Origin: Sulfuricurvum sp.
GTDB lineage: Bacteria; Campylobacterota; Campylobacteria; Campylobacterales; Sulfurimonadaceae
Length of the DNA: 64,000 nt
Direction: 5' to 3'
Assembly: GCA_028710885.1 (NCBI GenBank)
Contig: JAQTTG010000001.1
Span: 434,001 to 498,000 of the forward strand
This document shows positions 7,494 to 16,951 of this stretch, in pieces; position 1 is the first letter of the stretch, and each line of letters begins with the position of its first letter. The notes under the pieces are model-generated. The model ran no database searches. It had not been told where the DNA came from and was given only the letters and a program-made list of their open reading frames with translations. A program made the translations under genes and the position numbers.

Positions 7494-7679
7494 TTGTGCG
7501 AAAATCAGACATCAGAAGATTCTCCTCTGATTGGGCCTTTTTTAAAATACTTTGACAACGGCAAAAATCTGATCAGGATTTCATACCAAAACGAAAAAGA
7601 GTGCGGTAGCTATTCACTGCTCTTTTCCAAGATATTTGAGAACGTTCTCAGTCGCGACTGGGATAATTTTAGCCCATAA
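7494..7679 (+). CDS. Doubtful 61-codon ORF
   Basis: An open frame with a protein-like composition (IGPFLKYFDNGKNLIRISYQ) but with only a TTG start and no ribosome binding site. It lies in the 386-bp gap between the small-protein unit and the sensor kinase gene, which holds nothing else I can support. It may be a remnant or a chance frame. Confidence 0.25.
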   Translation: MCENQTSEDSPLIGPFLKYFDNGKNLIRISYQNEKECGSYSLLFSKIFENVLSRDWDNFSP

Positions 7680-7816
7680 TTTCAGATGCGTCAATAGATT
7701 TTTTTCAAAAGTTAAGAGTACTAAGGGTGATTTCTACTTGAAGAAAGTGTTGGAAAACAATAGTTTTTTAGCACATTTAGTTCTTAATTAACATAAGATA
7801 AATTATATTGAAAAAA

Positions 7817-8812
7817 TTATGCACTCGCTTTGGCTAATAGTATTCTACTTCCATGTAATCTTTCGCTATCGACTTGAAGTTTATATCCGTTATTGTGTGC
7901 AAGATTGATGGCAATACTCAGTCCTACCCCCAAGCCGCTTTTTTGCCTGTTTTTACTCGCATCCGCTGTTATAAAAGGATCGCGTATTTGATCCAAAAGT
8001 GATGGATCAATACCGATTCCCGTATCTTCAAATACAATAGAGTCTCCGATACAATAGAGCGAGATTTCTCCCTCCTCTGTAAATTTGGTACTGTTATGGA
8101 GCAGATTGATACACACTTTTTTAAAATCCATCGGATTAAATAGGATCGTAAAATCATCGGGGATAGTGATATCCCAGCGTACATTCGGCGAAATCGGGAT
8201 TAGTTCTATACACTCTTGTACATACTGTTTTACCATGAGTTCTTCTCGCGCGCGTCCGCTTTGTAATGATCCCAGATACTCTAGCATGTCACTGCTAAGA
8301 TCGTTGATGTATCCGCTCTCATGTTTGAGCTTCTCTACAGCCGTGGATGTTTCTATCAGACCGTCTTGAAGCTCTTCGAGATAACCATCGATAATCATTA
8401 ACGGTGTTTTTACATCATGGGCGAACGATACGCTCATATTTGCCATCGTCTTGTTGTGATGTTTGAGATTGTTGATAACCTCGGATAGTCGTGTAGCCAC
8501 ACGGTTGATAGAGTGGTGTATGTGGGCTAACTCATCTATCTTCTCATCCGATTCAACTCTCTCGAAATCCTCGTTTGAAACGGCATCCAACCGCTTCGTA
8601 ATATCCTCAAATTTTGAAAAAAAGTAGCTACCGATCCTATAACTGATAAAACCGATCATCGGCATCGCCAGAACGACGCTCAAAGAGATTTTGGAAAACA
8701 TCTTCATCCCGATCGGTTCGCCGATAATTAGGTAGGTCATGAATGCGCTAAATGCTGCAATCATCAAACTTGCTAAAGTATAGACACTGATCAAAAAAAA
8801 TTTAAAACTCAT
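7817..8812 (-). CDS. Membrane sensor histidine kinase
   Basis: A 331-residue kinase with two membrane segments (about 3-30 and 42-64) and almost no periplasmic domain, a HAMP-like linker, then the H-box SFAHDVKTPL with the phosphorylated His132. The N-box is NLLHNSTKF (Asn240), with DTGIGID (Asp263) and GLGVGLS for ATP. It autophosphorylates and passes phosphate to the regulator upstream, with which it overlaps by 11 bp. The unit begins with a cytochrome P460-like protein, so the pair may respond to a nitrogen oxide or redox signal; this is inferred from gene order. The short periplasmic loop suggests a signal sensed in the membrane or by a partner. Confidence 0.9.
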   Translation of the reverse strand: MSFKFFLISVYTLASLMIAAFSAFMTYLIIGEPIGMKMFSKISLSVVLAMPMIGFISYRIGSYFFSKFEDITKRLDAVSNEDFERVESDEKIDELAHIHHSINRVATRLSEVINNLKHHNKTMANMSVSFAHDVKTPLMIIDGYLEELQDGLIETSTAVEKLKHESGYINDLSSDMLEYLGSLQSGRAREELMVKQYVQECIELIPISPNVRWDITIPDDFTILFNPMDFKKVCINLLHNSTKFTEEGEISLYCIGDSIVFEDTGIGIDPSLLDQIRDPFITADASKNRQKSGLGVGLSIAINLAHNNGYKLQVDSERLHGSRILLAKASA

Positions 8813-9485
8813 GCAGTGTATATCCTAACGAGCGTTCTGTACGGATGATTTTTGCTTCGGTATAGTGAGCAATTTTTTTGCGAATATTGTAGATATGGGT
8901 ATCGATCCCTCTGACATCAATCTCTCCAAAGCCGTGATCATAAACAGCCTGTGACAGCTCATCCCGCGAGACAATATGTCTCGGACGTGATAACAATAGT
9001 GAAAAGATCAAATATTCGCTCGGTGTCAGTGCAAGAGGATGTTCATGGATAAAGATTTTTTTGGATGCATGGTCGTGCCTAATAAATTTTAAAGAGGTAA
9101 CCGCACCGTTGATCAATACGTACCGCCGTTTGAGAAGCGCATCCACCTTGATGGCAAGTTCTTTGGGTGAAAAAGGTTTGGCGATAAAATCATCGATTCC
9201 AATTCCGTATCCTTTGATTTTATTCTCTTCATGGCCGAGTGCACTGATCATGATGATAAGTATTTCACTACTTTTTTGTCTCAAACGTCTGCTAACCTCG
9301 AAGCCATCAATATAAGGGAGCATAAAATCGATGATAGCGACGTCATAATCCTCTTTTGCAATAAAACGTATCGCTTCTTTGCCCTCTTTCGCCACGGTGA
9401 TCTCATAAACTTTCTGATCGAAACGGTTCACAATGAGACGGATGATCTCTTCTTCGTCTTCCACGATCAGCAATCGGTTTTTCAT
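8802..9485 (-). CDS. OmpR-family response regulator
   Basis: A 227-residue two-domain regulator. The receiver has the acidic pair Glu9/Asp10, the phosphorylated Asp53 (AIIDFMLPYIDG) and a Lys in IAKPFSPKEL. The C-terminal winged helix runs from about 130 to 225 (LTPSEYLIFSLLLSRP, GIDTHIYNIRKKI, RSLGYTL). It lies three bases after the P460-like gene and overlaps the kinase gene, so the three form one operon. Confidence 0.92.
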   Translation of the reverse strand: MKNRLLIVEDEEEIIRLIVNRFDQKVYEITVAKEGKEAIRFIAKEDYDVAIIDFMLPYIDGFEVSRRLRQKSSEILIIMISALGHEENKIKGYGIGIDDFIAKPFSPKELAIKVDALLKRRYVLINGAVTSLKFIRHDHASKKIFIHEHPLALTPSEYLIFSLLLSRPRHIVSRDELSQAVYDHGFGEIDVRGIDTHIYNIRKKIAHYTEAKIIRTERSLGYTLHEF

Positions 9486-9488
9486 AAC

Positions 9489-9998
9489 TCAATACATGTT
9501 TTGAAATGTGGTGAAGAGGTAGTCGTTGTTTCCGACAGCAGCATGACAGGCAATACACTCCGCAGAGCCGTTCGCGTACGGTACATACGTATCTCCTTTT
9601 TTCACATATCGGGCATATCCCCAATGATCGCCGTTTTCATTATACCGTTTTGAGTCTTTGACCATATACTCAACCCTCTGAATTTTATCGGCTTCAAGAG
9701 CATCGGGATATGTAGTCATTGGCTTGACGCTCCAGCCGATTTTAACGATTTTGCTCCCCTCCGGCATCGGCATCTTTTTGGATTTCAGCGCATCATACGC
9801 TATAGGGTTTGCCAATACATAGCGCAGTTCGTTTTTATCGGTACGCCAATGGGTTGCGACGATTTTATAGTCCTGATACCCCTCGATCATTTTAAAAGAG
9901 AGACCGTTATCGGGCATTTTTATGTCGGGAAGTGAAGCCGCTAGTAAAAGAGAGGAAAAGCTCAAAGCTGTTATGAAAGTGATAATACGTGAAAACAT
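9489..9998 (-). CDS. Cytochrome P460-family protein
   Basis: A 169-residue periplasmic haem protein. Start 9998 is chosen because CAAGGAG precedes it and a signal peptide follows (MFSRIITFITALSFSSLLLAAS); the track start adds ten upstream residues. The single haem motif is CIACH (148-152) near the C terminus, and the region from KIVATHWRTDKNELRYVLAN to the haem matches the P460 fold. Family members oxidise hydroxylamine or bind NO through a haem with an unusual lysine cross-link; many related proteins in sulfur and iron oxidisers have no known activity. It heads an operon with a two-component system, an uncommon pairing. Confidence 0.82.
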   Translation of the reverse strand: MFSRIITFITALSFSSLLLAASLPDIKMPDNGLSFKMIEGYQDYKIVATHWRTDKNELRYVLANPIAYDALKSKKMPMPEGSKIVKIGWSVKPMTTYPDALEADKIQRVEYMVKDSKRYNENGDHWGYARYVKKGDTYVPYANGSAECIACHAAVGNNDYLFTTFQNMY

Positions 9999-10133
9999 GG
10001 AAACTCCTTGGTTCATTTCCATTATCATAGAATCTCTTTCTCAAGATTGGATGAAGACAGGCTCTATTTTCTTAAATTGAAATTTTCTTCATTAAAAAAT
10101 CAATTTAGGAATACATACAAAACATTCTTATCA

Positions 10134-10406
10134 CTATATCTCAAAGTGTTTCAGCCATAACCAATATCCAGTTAAACTAGGTATTAAAAAAATTAACAAA
10201 AAAATAGAGAATTCTTCTCCTATTCCATATCCTGCTTTCATTATTCCAATAGTCATATTTGTTATAGAAATAGCTAGCCATATAATGAGAAAAGAGCAAG
10301 CTCCAAACGCACGAATTGTTGGTATTGTTGGAGTAAATAATTTAATCAACAAATAAAAAAAACCTAGTAATAAAAAACCATTTAGTAAAAATAACGCCGT
10401 ACGCAT
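10134..10406 (-). CDS. Small three-helix membrane protein
   Basis: A 90-residue hydrophobic protein with three predicted membrane segments (about 3-23, 34-52 and 64-84) and a short polar loop. No family recognised. It stands alone between the P460 operon and ccoG. Composition is AT-rich like its flanks. Confidence 0.55.
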   Translation of the reverse strand: MRTALFLLNGFLLLGFFYLLIKLFTPTIPTIRAFGACSFLIIWLAISITNMTIGIMKAGYGIGEEFSIFLLIFLIPSLTGYWLWLKHFEI

Positions 10407-10716
10407 TGCTGTTCCTTAAAGTGATTTATCAAAATAATCAGGACTAATTCCCCAATGCAAGTATAATCGTAAAATATTATTCAAGCTAGCCTATTCTTCG
10501 ATTGTTTTTGCCTGATACTATAAAATTATTTACATTACTATTATCCGAATCCTATTTAGCGCTGCACTATCCTCTTGAAAATTCATTGTTACTATTATCA
10601 GGAATAAACATACATCAAATTCCTTTCCCTAAAAACTAATCTAGAGTTTGAAAAATTACCACCAAAAAGACACTTTATTTCTTTACAGTTCTCTATTCTA
10701 TCTTCAAGGAGTGCCT
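10407..10716. other. 310-bp AT-rich upstream region of ccoG
   Basis: No gene is supported here. The ORF track extends ccoG into the last part (10648), but no ribosome binding site supports that start. The stretch is AT-rich and should contain the ccoG promoter; I see no clear FNR-type dyad. Confidence 0.4.
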
Positions 10717-12045
10717 ATGTCCTATGCGACGAAACGATATTGGTTCTATGCCTTTGTCACTGTCTTTACGTTTATTGTGCCATTTATTACGGTCAATGAC
10801 AATCACCTTTTACTTCTCTCATTTGAAAAGCTTCAATTTCAATTTATGGGATTGTCATACGATGTCAACGAGTTTTACATCATGCCATTTTTACTGATGT
10901 TTTTGTTTATCGGGATTTTTGCCCTCACTTCCATACTTGGAAGAGCGTGGTGTGGATGGGGATGTCCGCAAACGATCTTTCGAACCATTTACCGTGATTT
11001 AATTCAAGGAACTTTACTTGATCTGAGAAATATCACTAACAAACAAAAACGACCAAATACCTCCAATATCGAAAATAAAATCAAAGTCGTTGTCGGGTTT
11101 TTGCTCTGGACGTTAATTGCAATAACCGCATCGACTAACTTCATTTGGTATTTCGTCCCTCCCGAAGATTTTTTTAAATACATGCAAAACCCCGAAGATC
11201 ATCTCTTTATCGTTATCTTCATTGCTACAACTGCGGCATTTCTGATCTATGACATTGTATGGATGCAAGAGAGTTTTTGTACATACCTTTGTCCTTACTC
11301 ACGGATACAAACTGTTCTCTATGATGATGCAACCAAACACGTTGTATATAACTATAATCGTGGTGGTGCAATTTATCAAAACGGTGAAAAATCGGTTTTT
11401 GATTTGAAACAATTTTCAGCCAATGAAGAGTGTACCACCTGTGAAGCGTGTGTCAAAGTATGCCCGACACATATCGATATTCGTAAAGGGTTACAGTTAG
11501 AGTGCATCAACTGTCTGGGATGCGCTGATGCTTGTACATCTGTCATGGGAAAACTAGGCAAAAAATCGCTGATCGAGTGGGGAAGCCCAAAATCGGTTTT
11601 ACAAAATATACAAAGTAGTATTTTTTCAAAACGCAACATCATGTATTTCGTTGCTATGGCAGGGTCATTAATTTTTGCGGCAGTATTTGCATCGGATCAA
11701 GAGCGAGTATTGGTCAATATAAATAAACCAAACGAACTCTACAAAGAGCAAAACGGTATCGTGAGCAACAACTATATTGTCAATATTCACAATACACAAA
11801 AACAAACCTATACCTACGATGTCAAAGTTGAAGATAAAAACTTCCATATCGATAGTTTTGAAGCACTAAACCTTAAACCGGACGGTATGCGTAAACGAAT
11901 CTTAGTGATCTCAACCAATAAGAATCTATCACTGTCGGATAGAAGAGACACTGCGTTGAAAATCAAACTGGTTATTTTTGCGAAAGAAGACCCGAAAGTA
12001 GCCATCACAAAAGATATTTCTTTCATGTATCCACAAAATCACTGA
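10717..12045 (+). CDS. ccoG: Cytochrome cbb3 oxidase accessory protein CcoG
   Basis: A 442-residue membrane ferredoxin of the CcoG/FixG/RdxA family, which reduces copper for assembly of the cbb3-type oxidase. ATG 10717 is preferred over 10648 because AAGGAG lies seven bases before it. It has several membrane segments, the conserved GRAWCGWGCPQT near residue 76, an SFCTYLCPYSR segment and two [4Fe-4S] cysteine sets (CTTCEACVKVCP and CINCLGCADAC). A C-terminal periplasmic immunoglobulin-like domain follows the last membrane helix (about 310-330). It stands alone, with no cco structural genes in this window, and overlaps the convergent kinase gene by seven bases. Confidence 0.95.
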   Translation: MSYATKRYWFYAFVTVFTFIVPFITVNDNHLLLLSFEKLQFQFMGLSYDVNEFYIMPFLLMFLFIGIFALTSILGRAWCGWGCPQTIFRTIYRDLIQGTLLDLRNITNKQKRPNTSNIENKIKVVVGFLLWTLIAITASTNFIWYFVPPEDFFKYMQNPEDHLFIVIFIATTAAFLIYDIVWMQESFCTYLCPYSRIQTVLYDDATKHVVYNYNRGGAIYQNGEKSVFDLKQFSANEECTTCEACVKVCPTHIDIRKGLQLECINCLGCADACTSVMGKLGKKSLIEWGSPKSVLQNIQSSIFSKRNIMYFVAMAGSLIFAAVFASDQERVLVNINKPNELYKEQNGIVSNNYIVNIHNTQKQTYTYDVKVEDKNFHIDSFEALNLKPDGMRKRILVISTNKNLSLSDRRDTALKIKLVIFAKEDPKVAITKDISFMYPQNH

Positions 12046-13358
12046 TAGATAGCTATCGAGAGGGTAAAGGTTGTTCCCTCTCGAACTTTACTCTCTACCT
12101 TGATTTTCCCTCCGAAGCTTTTTTCAATAATTATTTTGGCCAAATAGAGCCCTATTCCACTTCCCTCTGATTTCGTCGTAAAATAGGGTTCAAAAATCTT
12201 TCCAAGTTTATCGCATTGTATCCCTTTGCCGTTATCTTCAATAACGATCATCGCTTCGCTTTCACTATATTTAGTACGGAGGATAATCTTTGGCTCACTA
12301 ATCCCGCTCAGTGCATCGGAAGCATTAGAAATCAATGCCAAAAGAACTTGAGAAAGCTCATTCTTTTTCCCAAAAAGGATAATCTCTTCATCGCAAAGTA
12401 TCCAATCGAGGACAATCCCCTTACTTTTCAAATCAGGGGTAATGACTGCGATACTGTTTTGAATTGCTTCAGTAAGTAAAAAAGCTTCTTTAGCTTTTGC
12501 TGGGGTATAAAACTCTTTGAAATCATCGATTGTTTTGGATAAAAATTGCAATTGTTCGTGCGCCGAAGCGATTTTTTTATCGAAATACTCATCATCAAGT
12601 GTTCGGTTTTCATACCGATTTTTCAGATTCATCAACATATAAGAGAGGTTATTAAGGGGCTGGCGGAACTGGTGTGTGATATTGGCGATCATCTCACCGC
12701 TTTTCGCCATCTTCGATTGCTGCAACAGCATATTCTGATGATCTAGCGCCTGATTTTTGAAAAGATTGTATTTGTACGAAATAGAGATAGTAAACAGCAC
12801 CGCTTCCACTGCAAATGCCGCCAATACAATATCGATATACCCGTGTTGAACGTACACCTGTTTGAGCTGAAATACAAACAGCAAAATACATAGCAGCGAC
12901 CATCCGATGACATAAACGATCGTCGGTTTAAAACCTGAACGGAGATTAAAAACTACCGAAAGAAACAAGATCGCATAGACTACCGTATAGGGGAGATATT
13001 CAAAAAGGACATAGTGATAAAAAGCGGTCAAAATTACGACATTGAGCAAAAGAGTATTGATCACCAACTCTTTAAAATTAGTAATCTTTGGAATCAAATT
13101 TCCCTCATGAAACGTTATTGCAAAAACCACCGCGCTAAGGGTAGACAACAGAAGAAAAACCTCCTGCATAAAAGACGCGAAGGGAAAAAGATGACTGTAA
13201 GCACTGATATACCCTAAAGAGAAAACCTGCATAGCGCAATAGCTGATATACATAATCTCTTTGGAGTAAACATAACGCACGAACGTATAGACAATACTCA
13301 TCAGCAAAATGCCAAACGTTGCTCCGTAGGCTAAGTGGGTGAACGCTTCAGCACTCAA
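12039..13358 (-). CDS. Seven-helix membrane sensor histidine kinase
   Basis: A 439-residue kinase. The first 200 residues hold six or seven membrane helices without a large periplasmic part, like the 7TM-DISM membrane domain. The H-box is NITHQFRQPLNNL with His229, followed by a long dimerisation helix; the ATPase part has SNASDALSG (N-box), EDNGKGIQ and GSGIGLYLAK. This H-box variant is common in Campylobacterota. It overlaps the regulator upstream by 11 bp. The signal is unknown; the neighbour ccoG is only convergent. Confidence 0.9.
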   Translation of the reverse strand: MSAEAFTHLAYGATFGILLMSIVYTFVRYVYSKEIMYISYCAMQVFSLGYISAYSHLFPFASFMQEVFLLLSTLSAVVFAITFHEGNLIPKITNFKELVINTLLLNVVILTAFYHYVLFEYLPYTVVYAILFLSVVFNLRSGFKPTIVYVIGWSLLCILLFVFQLKQVYVQHGYIDIVLAAFAVEAVLFTISISYKYNLFKNQALDHQNMLLQQSKMAKSGEMIANITHQFRQPLNNLSYMLMNLKNRYENRTLDDEYFDKKIASAHEQLQFLSKTIDDFKEFYTPAKAKEAFLLTEAIQNSIAVITPDLKSKGIVLDWILCDEEIILFGKKNELSQVLLALISNASDALSGISEPKIILRTKYSESEAMIVIEDNGKGIQCDKLGKIFEPYFTTKSEGSGIGLYLAKIIIEKSFGGKIKVESKVREGTTFTLSIAIYQ

Positions 13359-14028
13359 TTTTATACCCTGTTCCTGAGAGATTGGAAATTAGATTCGGAG
13401 GAAGTTTCGCTTTGAGATTTTTAATCAGGGTTTTAAGGGCATCGGCAGTCATCACGCTTTCCCGCCAAAGAGTATGTTCGATCTCGTTATAAGTCACATA
13501 GCGATTTCTATGCCTAAGGAGTAAACTGAGCATATGAAGCTCTTTCGTCCGTAGAATAACAACCTCTCCGTTATGAATAAGGGTCTGATTATACATATCA
13601 AAAAAGGTATTATCGGGAAGTTCCATAATGTTGGAATCTTTATTGTGAATGCTTTCTACACATAACTGCAACGCTTCTTTAAAAGCGTTCTCTTGCACCG
13701 GTTTAATCAGATATTTGACTAATTGCAACTCTATTGCCTGAAGAAGATATATCGTGTCACTGTACGCCGTAATAACAATAATCTGAGTCTCTTTATTCTC
13801 TTTTCGAATTTGTTTGATAAACTCTAAGCCATTGAGTTTAGGCATCTGAATATCAGTAATAATGATTTCGGGATGAACCACCCGATAGAGTTTTAATCCT
13901 TCAAAAGCATCCGAAGCTGCATGAATATGGTCGAAGTAATTTTCTAGATATTCAATACCATTTTCGCGTGCCACATCATCATCTTCGACATACAAAACGT
14001 GAAGATTTTTTGTGAGCAATTTATCCAT
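13348..14028 (-). CDS. Two-domain response regulator
   Basis: A 226-residue regulator. The receiver has Glu15-Asp18 acidic residues (YVEDDD), phosphorylated Asp59 (IIITDIQMPKLNGLEF) and Lys in YLIKPVQE. The C-terminal half (about 150-225: LRTKELHMLSLLLRHRNRYVTYNEIE, LKTLIKNLKAKL, GTGYKIEC) is a winged helix of the OmpR type. It is the first gene of the pair with the seven-helix kinase. Confidence 0.9.
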   Translation of the reverse strand: MDKLLTKNLHVLYVEDDDVARENGIEYLENYFDHIHAASDAFEGLKLYRVVHPEIIITDIQMPKLNGLEFIKQIRKENKETQIIVITAYSDTIYLLQAIELQLVKYLIKPVQENAFKEALQLCVESIHNKDSNIMELPDNTFFDMYNQTLIHNGEVVILRTKELHMLSLLLRHRNRYVTYNEIEHTLWRESVMTADALKTLIKNLKAKLPPNLISNLSGTGYKIEC

Positions 14029-14095
14029 CTATTTTCTCTATACCATTTCTTGTATCATGCCATTTAAAATTAGACAGCATGGATACAATATTTAT

Positions 14096-14326
14096 TTATT
14101 GTTCTTTTGAAGCAATTATAAACGAAATTTTAACTGCAATTGGAGAGATTATTAATAATGAAGGAAAAGAAATAGAATAAGCTATTATCCATGCATGAAA
14201 CCATCTCTGTATAAATGTTTCAATCATACCGAGATTTATATATGTAATTATCCCAGATACTACAAAACTCATAAAGCCAGACATAATCAACGCTTGTAGT
14301 TTAGACTGATATTTTTTCTTTAACAT
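14096..14326 (-). CDS. DUF2798-family small membrane protein
   Basis: A 76-residue protein with two membrane helices (about 10-32 and 44-70) and the basic N terminus KKKYQSKLQALIMSGFMSF typical of DUF2798, a family of two-helix inner membrane proteins of unknown role. It diverges from the yceI-like gene at 14528. Confidence 0.7.
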   Translation of the reverse strand: MLKKKYQSKLQALIMSGFMSFVVSGIITYINLGMIETFIQRWFHAWIIAYSISFPSLLIISPIAVKISFIIASKEQ

Positions 14327-14445
14327 GTTGACTCCAACTAATAAATAAATCAGATCACTTTCTACAAAAAAAAAGTGGCTATTCGGTGGTATATAACTTT
14401 TTATTTTATAAAAAATGAAATATATTGTAGAGGATTAGGCATGTA

Positions 14446-14455
14446 TTCGATAGTT
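14446..14455. promoter_or_regulatory. TTCGATAGTT motif upstream of the yceI-like gene
   Basis: The 10-mer TTCGATAGTT is identical to the core of the motif found before the arsR-family gene (inverted, 16935-16944) and before the SDR gene at 17304 (17266-17275). It lies about 75 bp before the yceI-like start. It may be a weak third site for the ArsR regulator. Confidence 0.4.
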
Positions 14456-14527
14456 TTTGTCTAACAATGTTTATTCTAAAAATATAAACTATCCAGACAA
14501 ATTCTTATCAAGACAAAAGGATATATA

Positions 14528-15100
14528 ATGAAAAAAACTTCTGTTCTAACAGCTTTATTTTTATTGAGTTCTGCATCACTTTTTGCAGGTACCTATACTA
14601 TAGACACAGAGCACTCTACCGTCGGATTTAAAGTAAAACACATGATGATTTCTGATGTCAGTGGTAAATTTGACACTTTCAATGGATCCCTCAATTATGA
14701 TGAAAAAACTAAAGTACTCAAATCACTCAATGGCACAATTGATGTAAATTCAATCAATACGGCTAATCCAAAAAGAGATGATCATTTAAAAGCATCTGAT
14801 TTATTTGATGTTCAGAAATACCCAATGATCATTTTTAACTTAACAGAAGTCAAAAATGATTTTGCATATGGGCAACTGACATTACACGGTGTTACTAAAC
14901 TCATCAAATTAAAATTGGATAACAATGGAATTGTAAAAGACCCTTGGGGAAATCAACGCGTAGGTCTAGAACTTAGTGGACAATTGAATCGAAAAGATTA
15001 TGGCATTACTTGGAATAAGGCTTTAGAAGCTGGGGGTGTGGCTGTAGATGAAAATGTCAAACTTGACATTCAGCTAGAAGGAATTTTAAATAAACAATAA
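14528..15100 (+). CDS. YceI-family periplasmic lipocalin-like protein
   Basis: A 190-residue exported protein with signal peptide MKKTSVLTALFLLSSASLFA. The YceI barrel is clear: YTIDTEHSTVGFKVKHMMISDVSGKF at the start, then PKRDDHLKASDLFDVQKYP and the end pattern RKDYGITWNKALEAGGVAVDENVKL. Family members bind isoprenoids or other hydrophobic molecules in the periplasm. It precedes an SDR gene by 96 bp and may share control with the ArsR-linked SDR further on. Confidence 0.9.
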   Translation: MKKTSVLTALFLLSSASLFAGTYTIDTEHSTVGFKVKHMMISDVSGKFDTFNGSLNYDEKTKVLKSLNGTIDVNSINTANPKRDDHLKASDLFDVQKYPMIIFNLTEVKNDFAYGQLTLHGVTKLIKLKLDNNGIVKDPWGNQRVGLELSGQLNRKDYGITWNKALEAGGVAVDENVKLDIQLEGILNKQ

Positions 15101-15196
15101 TAGAGAATTAGGCAAGAAAACAATAGGATACTTCTATCGTTATATATCGCATTAAAACTATAATTTCTACACAAAATTCTTCACTGGAGAGAGAAC

Positions 15197-15949
15197 ATGA
15201 AATTAGCATTGGTTACCGGAGGCAGTAGAGGTTTAGGCAAAAGCATCTCTTTGCATCTTGCAAAAAAAGGGTACGATATAGTCTTGACCTATAAAAATTC
15301 AAAAACTGAGGCAGATAAGGTTGTCAGTGAAATCGAACAATCTGGGCGTAAAGCTTTCGCGTTGCAACTGGATGTTGCCGATGTGAATACTTTTCCAGAT
15401 TTCGTTGAAAAGCTATTACTTGCATTGAATACACAATGGGATCGTTCCGAATTGGATCTTTTAATCAACAATGCCGGCATCGGTATCAATGAGTCTTGTG
15501 CCAATACGACTGAAGCACAATTCGATGAGCTAATGAATACCCATCTAAAAGGTCCTTTTTTCCTAACGCAAATGATATTACCTTATCTAAAAGATGGTGG
15601 ACAAGTCCTAAATCTCTCATCCGGTCTTACTCGCTTTACCTTGCCGGGATTTGGTGCCTATTCGGCTATGAAAGGGGCTATTGAAGTGTTAACCCGTTAC
15701 ATGGCTCTCGAACTGGGTAGTCGTAATATTACCGTCAATGTCATTGCACCGGGAGCCATCGAAACCGATTTCGGTAATGGTGTTGTTCGAGACAATCCAA
15801 ATGCCAATGCGTTTGTAGCATCTCAAATCGCACTCGGACGGGCAGGCTTGCCGGATGATATCGGAGCGGCTGTTGCGGCAATTGCATCAGATGACTGTCA
15901 TTGGATCAATGGCCAAAGAATTGAGATTTCCGGCGGTATGCGTTTATAA
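15197..15949 (+). CDS. Short-chain dehydrogenase/reductase (FabG-like)
   Basis: A 250-residue SDR. It has the NAD(P)-binding TGGSRGLG (residues 7-14), NNAG, the catalytic Ser (LNLSSG) and YSAMK Tyr-Lys pair, and the NVIAPGAIETDF segment. A 3-oxoacyl-ACP-reductase-like fold is clear, but the gene is not near fab genes, so a different carbonyl substrate is likely. GGAGAGAG precedes the ATG. An AraC regulator follows 42 bp downstream on the same strand and may control it. Confidence 0.9.
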   Translation: MKLALVTGGSRGLGKSISLHLAKKGYDIVLTYKNSKTEADKVVSEIEQSGRKAFALQLDVADVNTFPDFVEKLLLALNTQWDRSELDLLINNAGIGINESCANTTEAQFDELMNTHLKGPFFLTQMILPYLKDGGQVLNLSSGLTRFTLPGFGAYSAMKGAIEVLTRYMALELGSRNITVNVIAPGAIETDFGNGVVRDNPNANAFVASQIALGRAGLPDDIGAAVAAIASDDCHWINGQRIEISGGMRL

Positions 15950-15991
15950 TTACTTCGTTACTAATGTGGTACAACTATACTGGAATAAACT

Positions 15992-16891
15992 ATGACTGAT
16001 ATGATAAAAGAATTGATCCCCATTGTTGACAAAAGCACGAAATACGAAGGAATCAACCAGACAGCTATACCGTTTGTGCAATTTTTCAAAGCTTTTACTA
16101 CATCGCAAATATTGCATACGGTATATGAGCCATCTCTATTCATCATCCTTCAGGCAGCAAAAATAGTGACACTAGGGAGCCATACCTATCGATATGATCC
16201 CCTCTCCTATTTAGTTTCATCGGTTCATCTTCCGGTTGCGGGACAGATCATCGAGGCTTCTGAAGCATTGCCATTCTTATCGGTACAAATCACTTTTACC
16301 CCCGAACAAATCTATAAAATTGCCGAGCAATTAAACCCTATAAATCAAGCCGAATCTCATGAAACATCCATCGGTATCTCCATGAAAGAGATAGGACATG
16401 AGCTCATCGAAGCGGTACATCGATTGATTTGTTTATCAAATAAACCTAGAGATATTGATGTTTTAGCCCCTTTGTATCTGCAAGAGATTCTTTATCGTTT
16501 ATTACTATCGGATCAAGCAAAAACACTCATGCAATTTGCCCCTATAGAGAGTAATGCTGGTCGTATTGCCAAATCGATTCAACTCATTCAAAAGGATTTA
16601 TTCGAGTCAATTACTATTCAGGAATTAGCAGATCAGATAGGGATGAGCGCATCGTCTTTCCATAAACATTTTAAGAACATTACTACCATGAGCCCCATCC
16701 AATACCGTAAATTAAACCGCCTGCAAGAGGCTCGACGATTAATGCTATCACAACACTTAGATGTATCAGATGCAGCATTTCAAGTTGGATATGAAAGCCC
16801 ATCCCAATTTAGTCGTGAATATACTCGATATTTTGGATTGTCTCCGAGCAAAGATATAAAACAAATGAAAAAAATATTTGCTATATCTTAA
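15992..16891 (+). CDS. AraC-family regulator with AraC_N domain
   Basis: A 299-residue regulator. The N-terminal part (about 20-165, with PSLFIILQAAKIVTLG and YDPLSYLVSSVHLPV) is the AraC_N effector domain, the same type as in YqhC. Two HTHs follow (about 205-290: IQELADQIGMSASSFHKHFK and VSDAAFQVGYESPSQFSREY). It is a paralogue of the regulator at 25209. The effector is probably an aldehyde or other small organic molecule, as inferred from neighbouring oxidoreductases. Confidence 0.9.
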   Translation: MTDMIKELIPIVDKSTKYEGINQTAIPFVQFFKAFTTSQILHTVYEPSLFIILQAAKIVTLGSHTYRYDPLSYLVSSVHLPVAGQIIEASEALPFLSVQITFTPEQIYKIAEQLNPINQAESHETSIGISMKEIGHELIEAVHRLICLSNKPRDIDVLAPLYLQEILYRLLLSDQAKTLMQFAPIESNAGRIAKSIQLIQKDLFESITIQELADQIGMSASSFHKHFKNITTMSPIQYRKLNRLQEARRLMLSQHLDVSDAAFQVGYESPSQFSREYTRYFGLSPSKDIKQMKKIFAIS

Positions 16892-16926
16892 ATATCAGCT
16901 TGACATTTAGGATCAATTCAATATAC

Positions 16927-16946
16927 AATTCGACAACTATCGAATT
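16927..16946. promoter_or_regulatory. Inverted repeat operator before the arsR-family gene
   Basis: AATTCGACAACTATCGAATT contains the 7-bp arms AATTCGA and TCGAATT around six bases. It sits 5 bp before the ORF start at 16952. Its right part ACAACTATCGAA is the exact reverse complement of TTCGATAGTTGT before the SDR gene at 17304. A position over the start and a shared motif fit autorepression by the ArsR-family protein. Confidence 0.65.
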
Positions 16947-16951
16947 TACTA

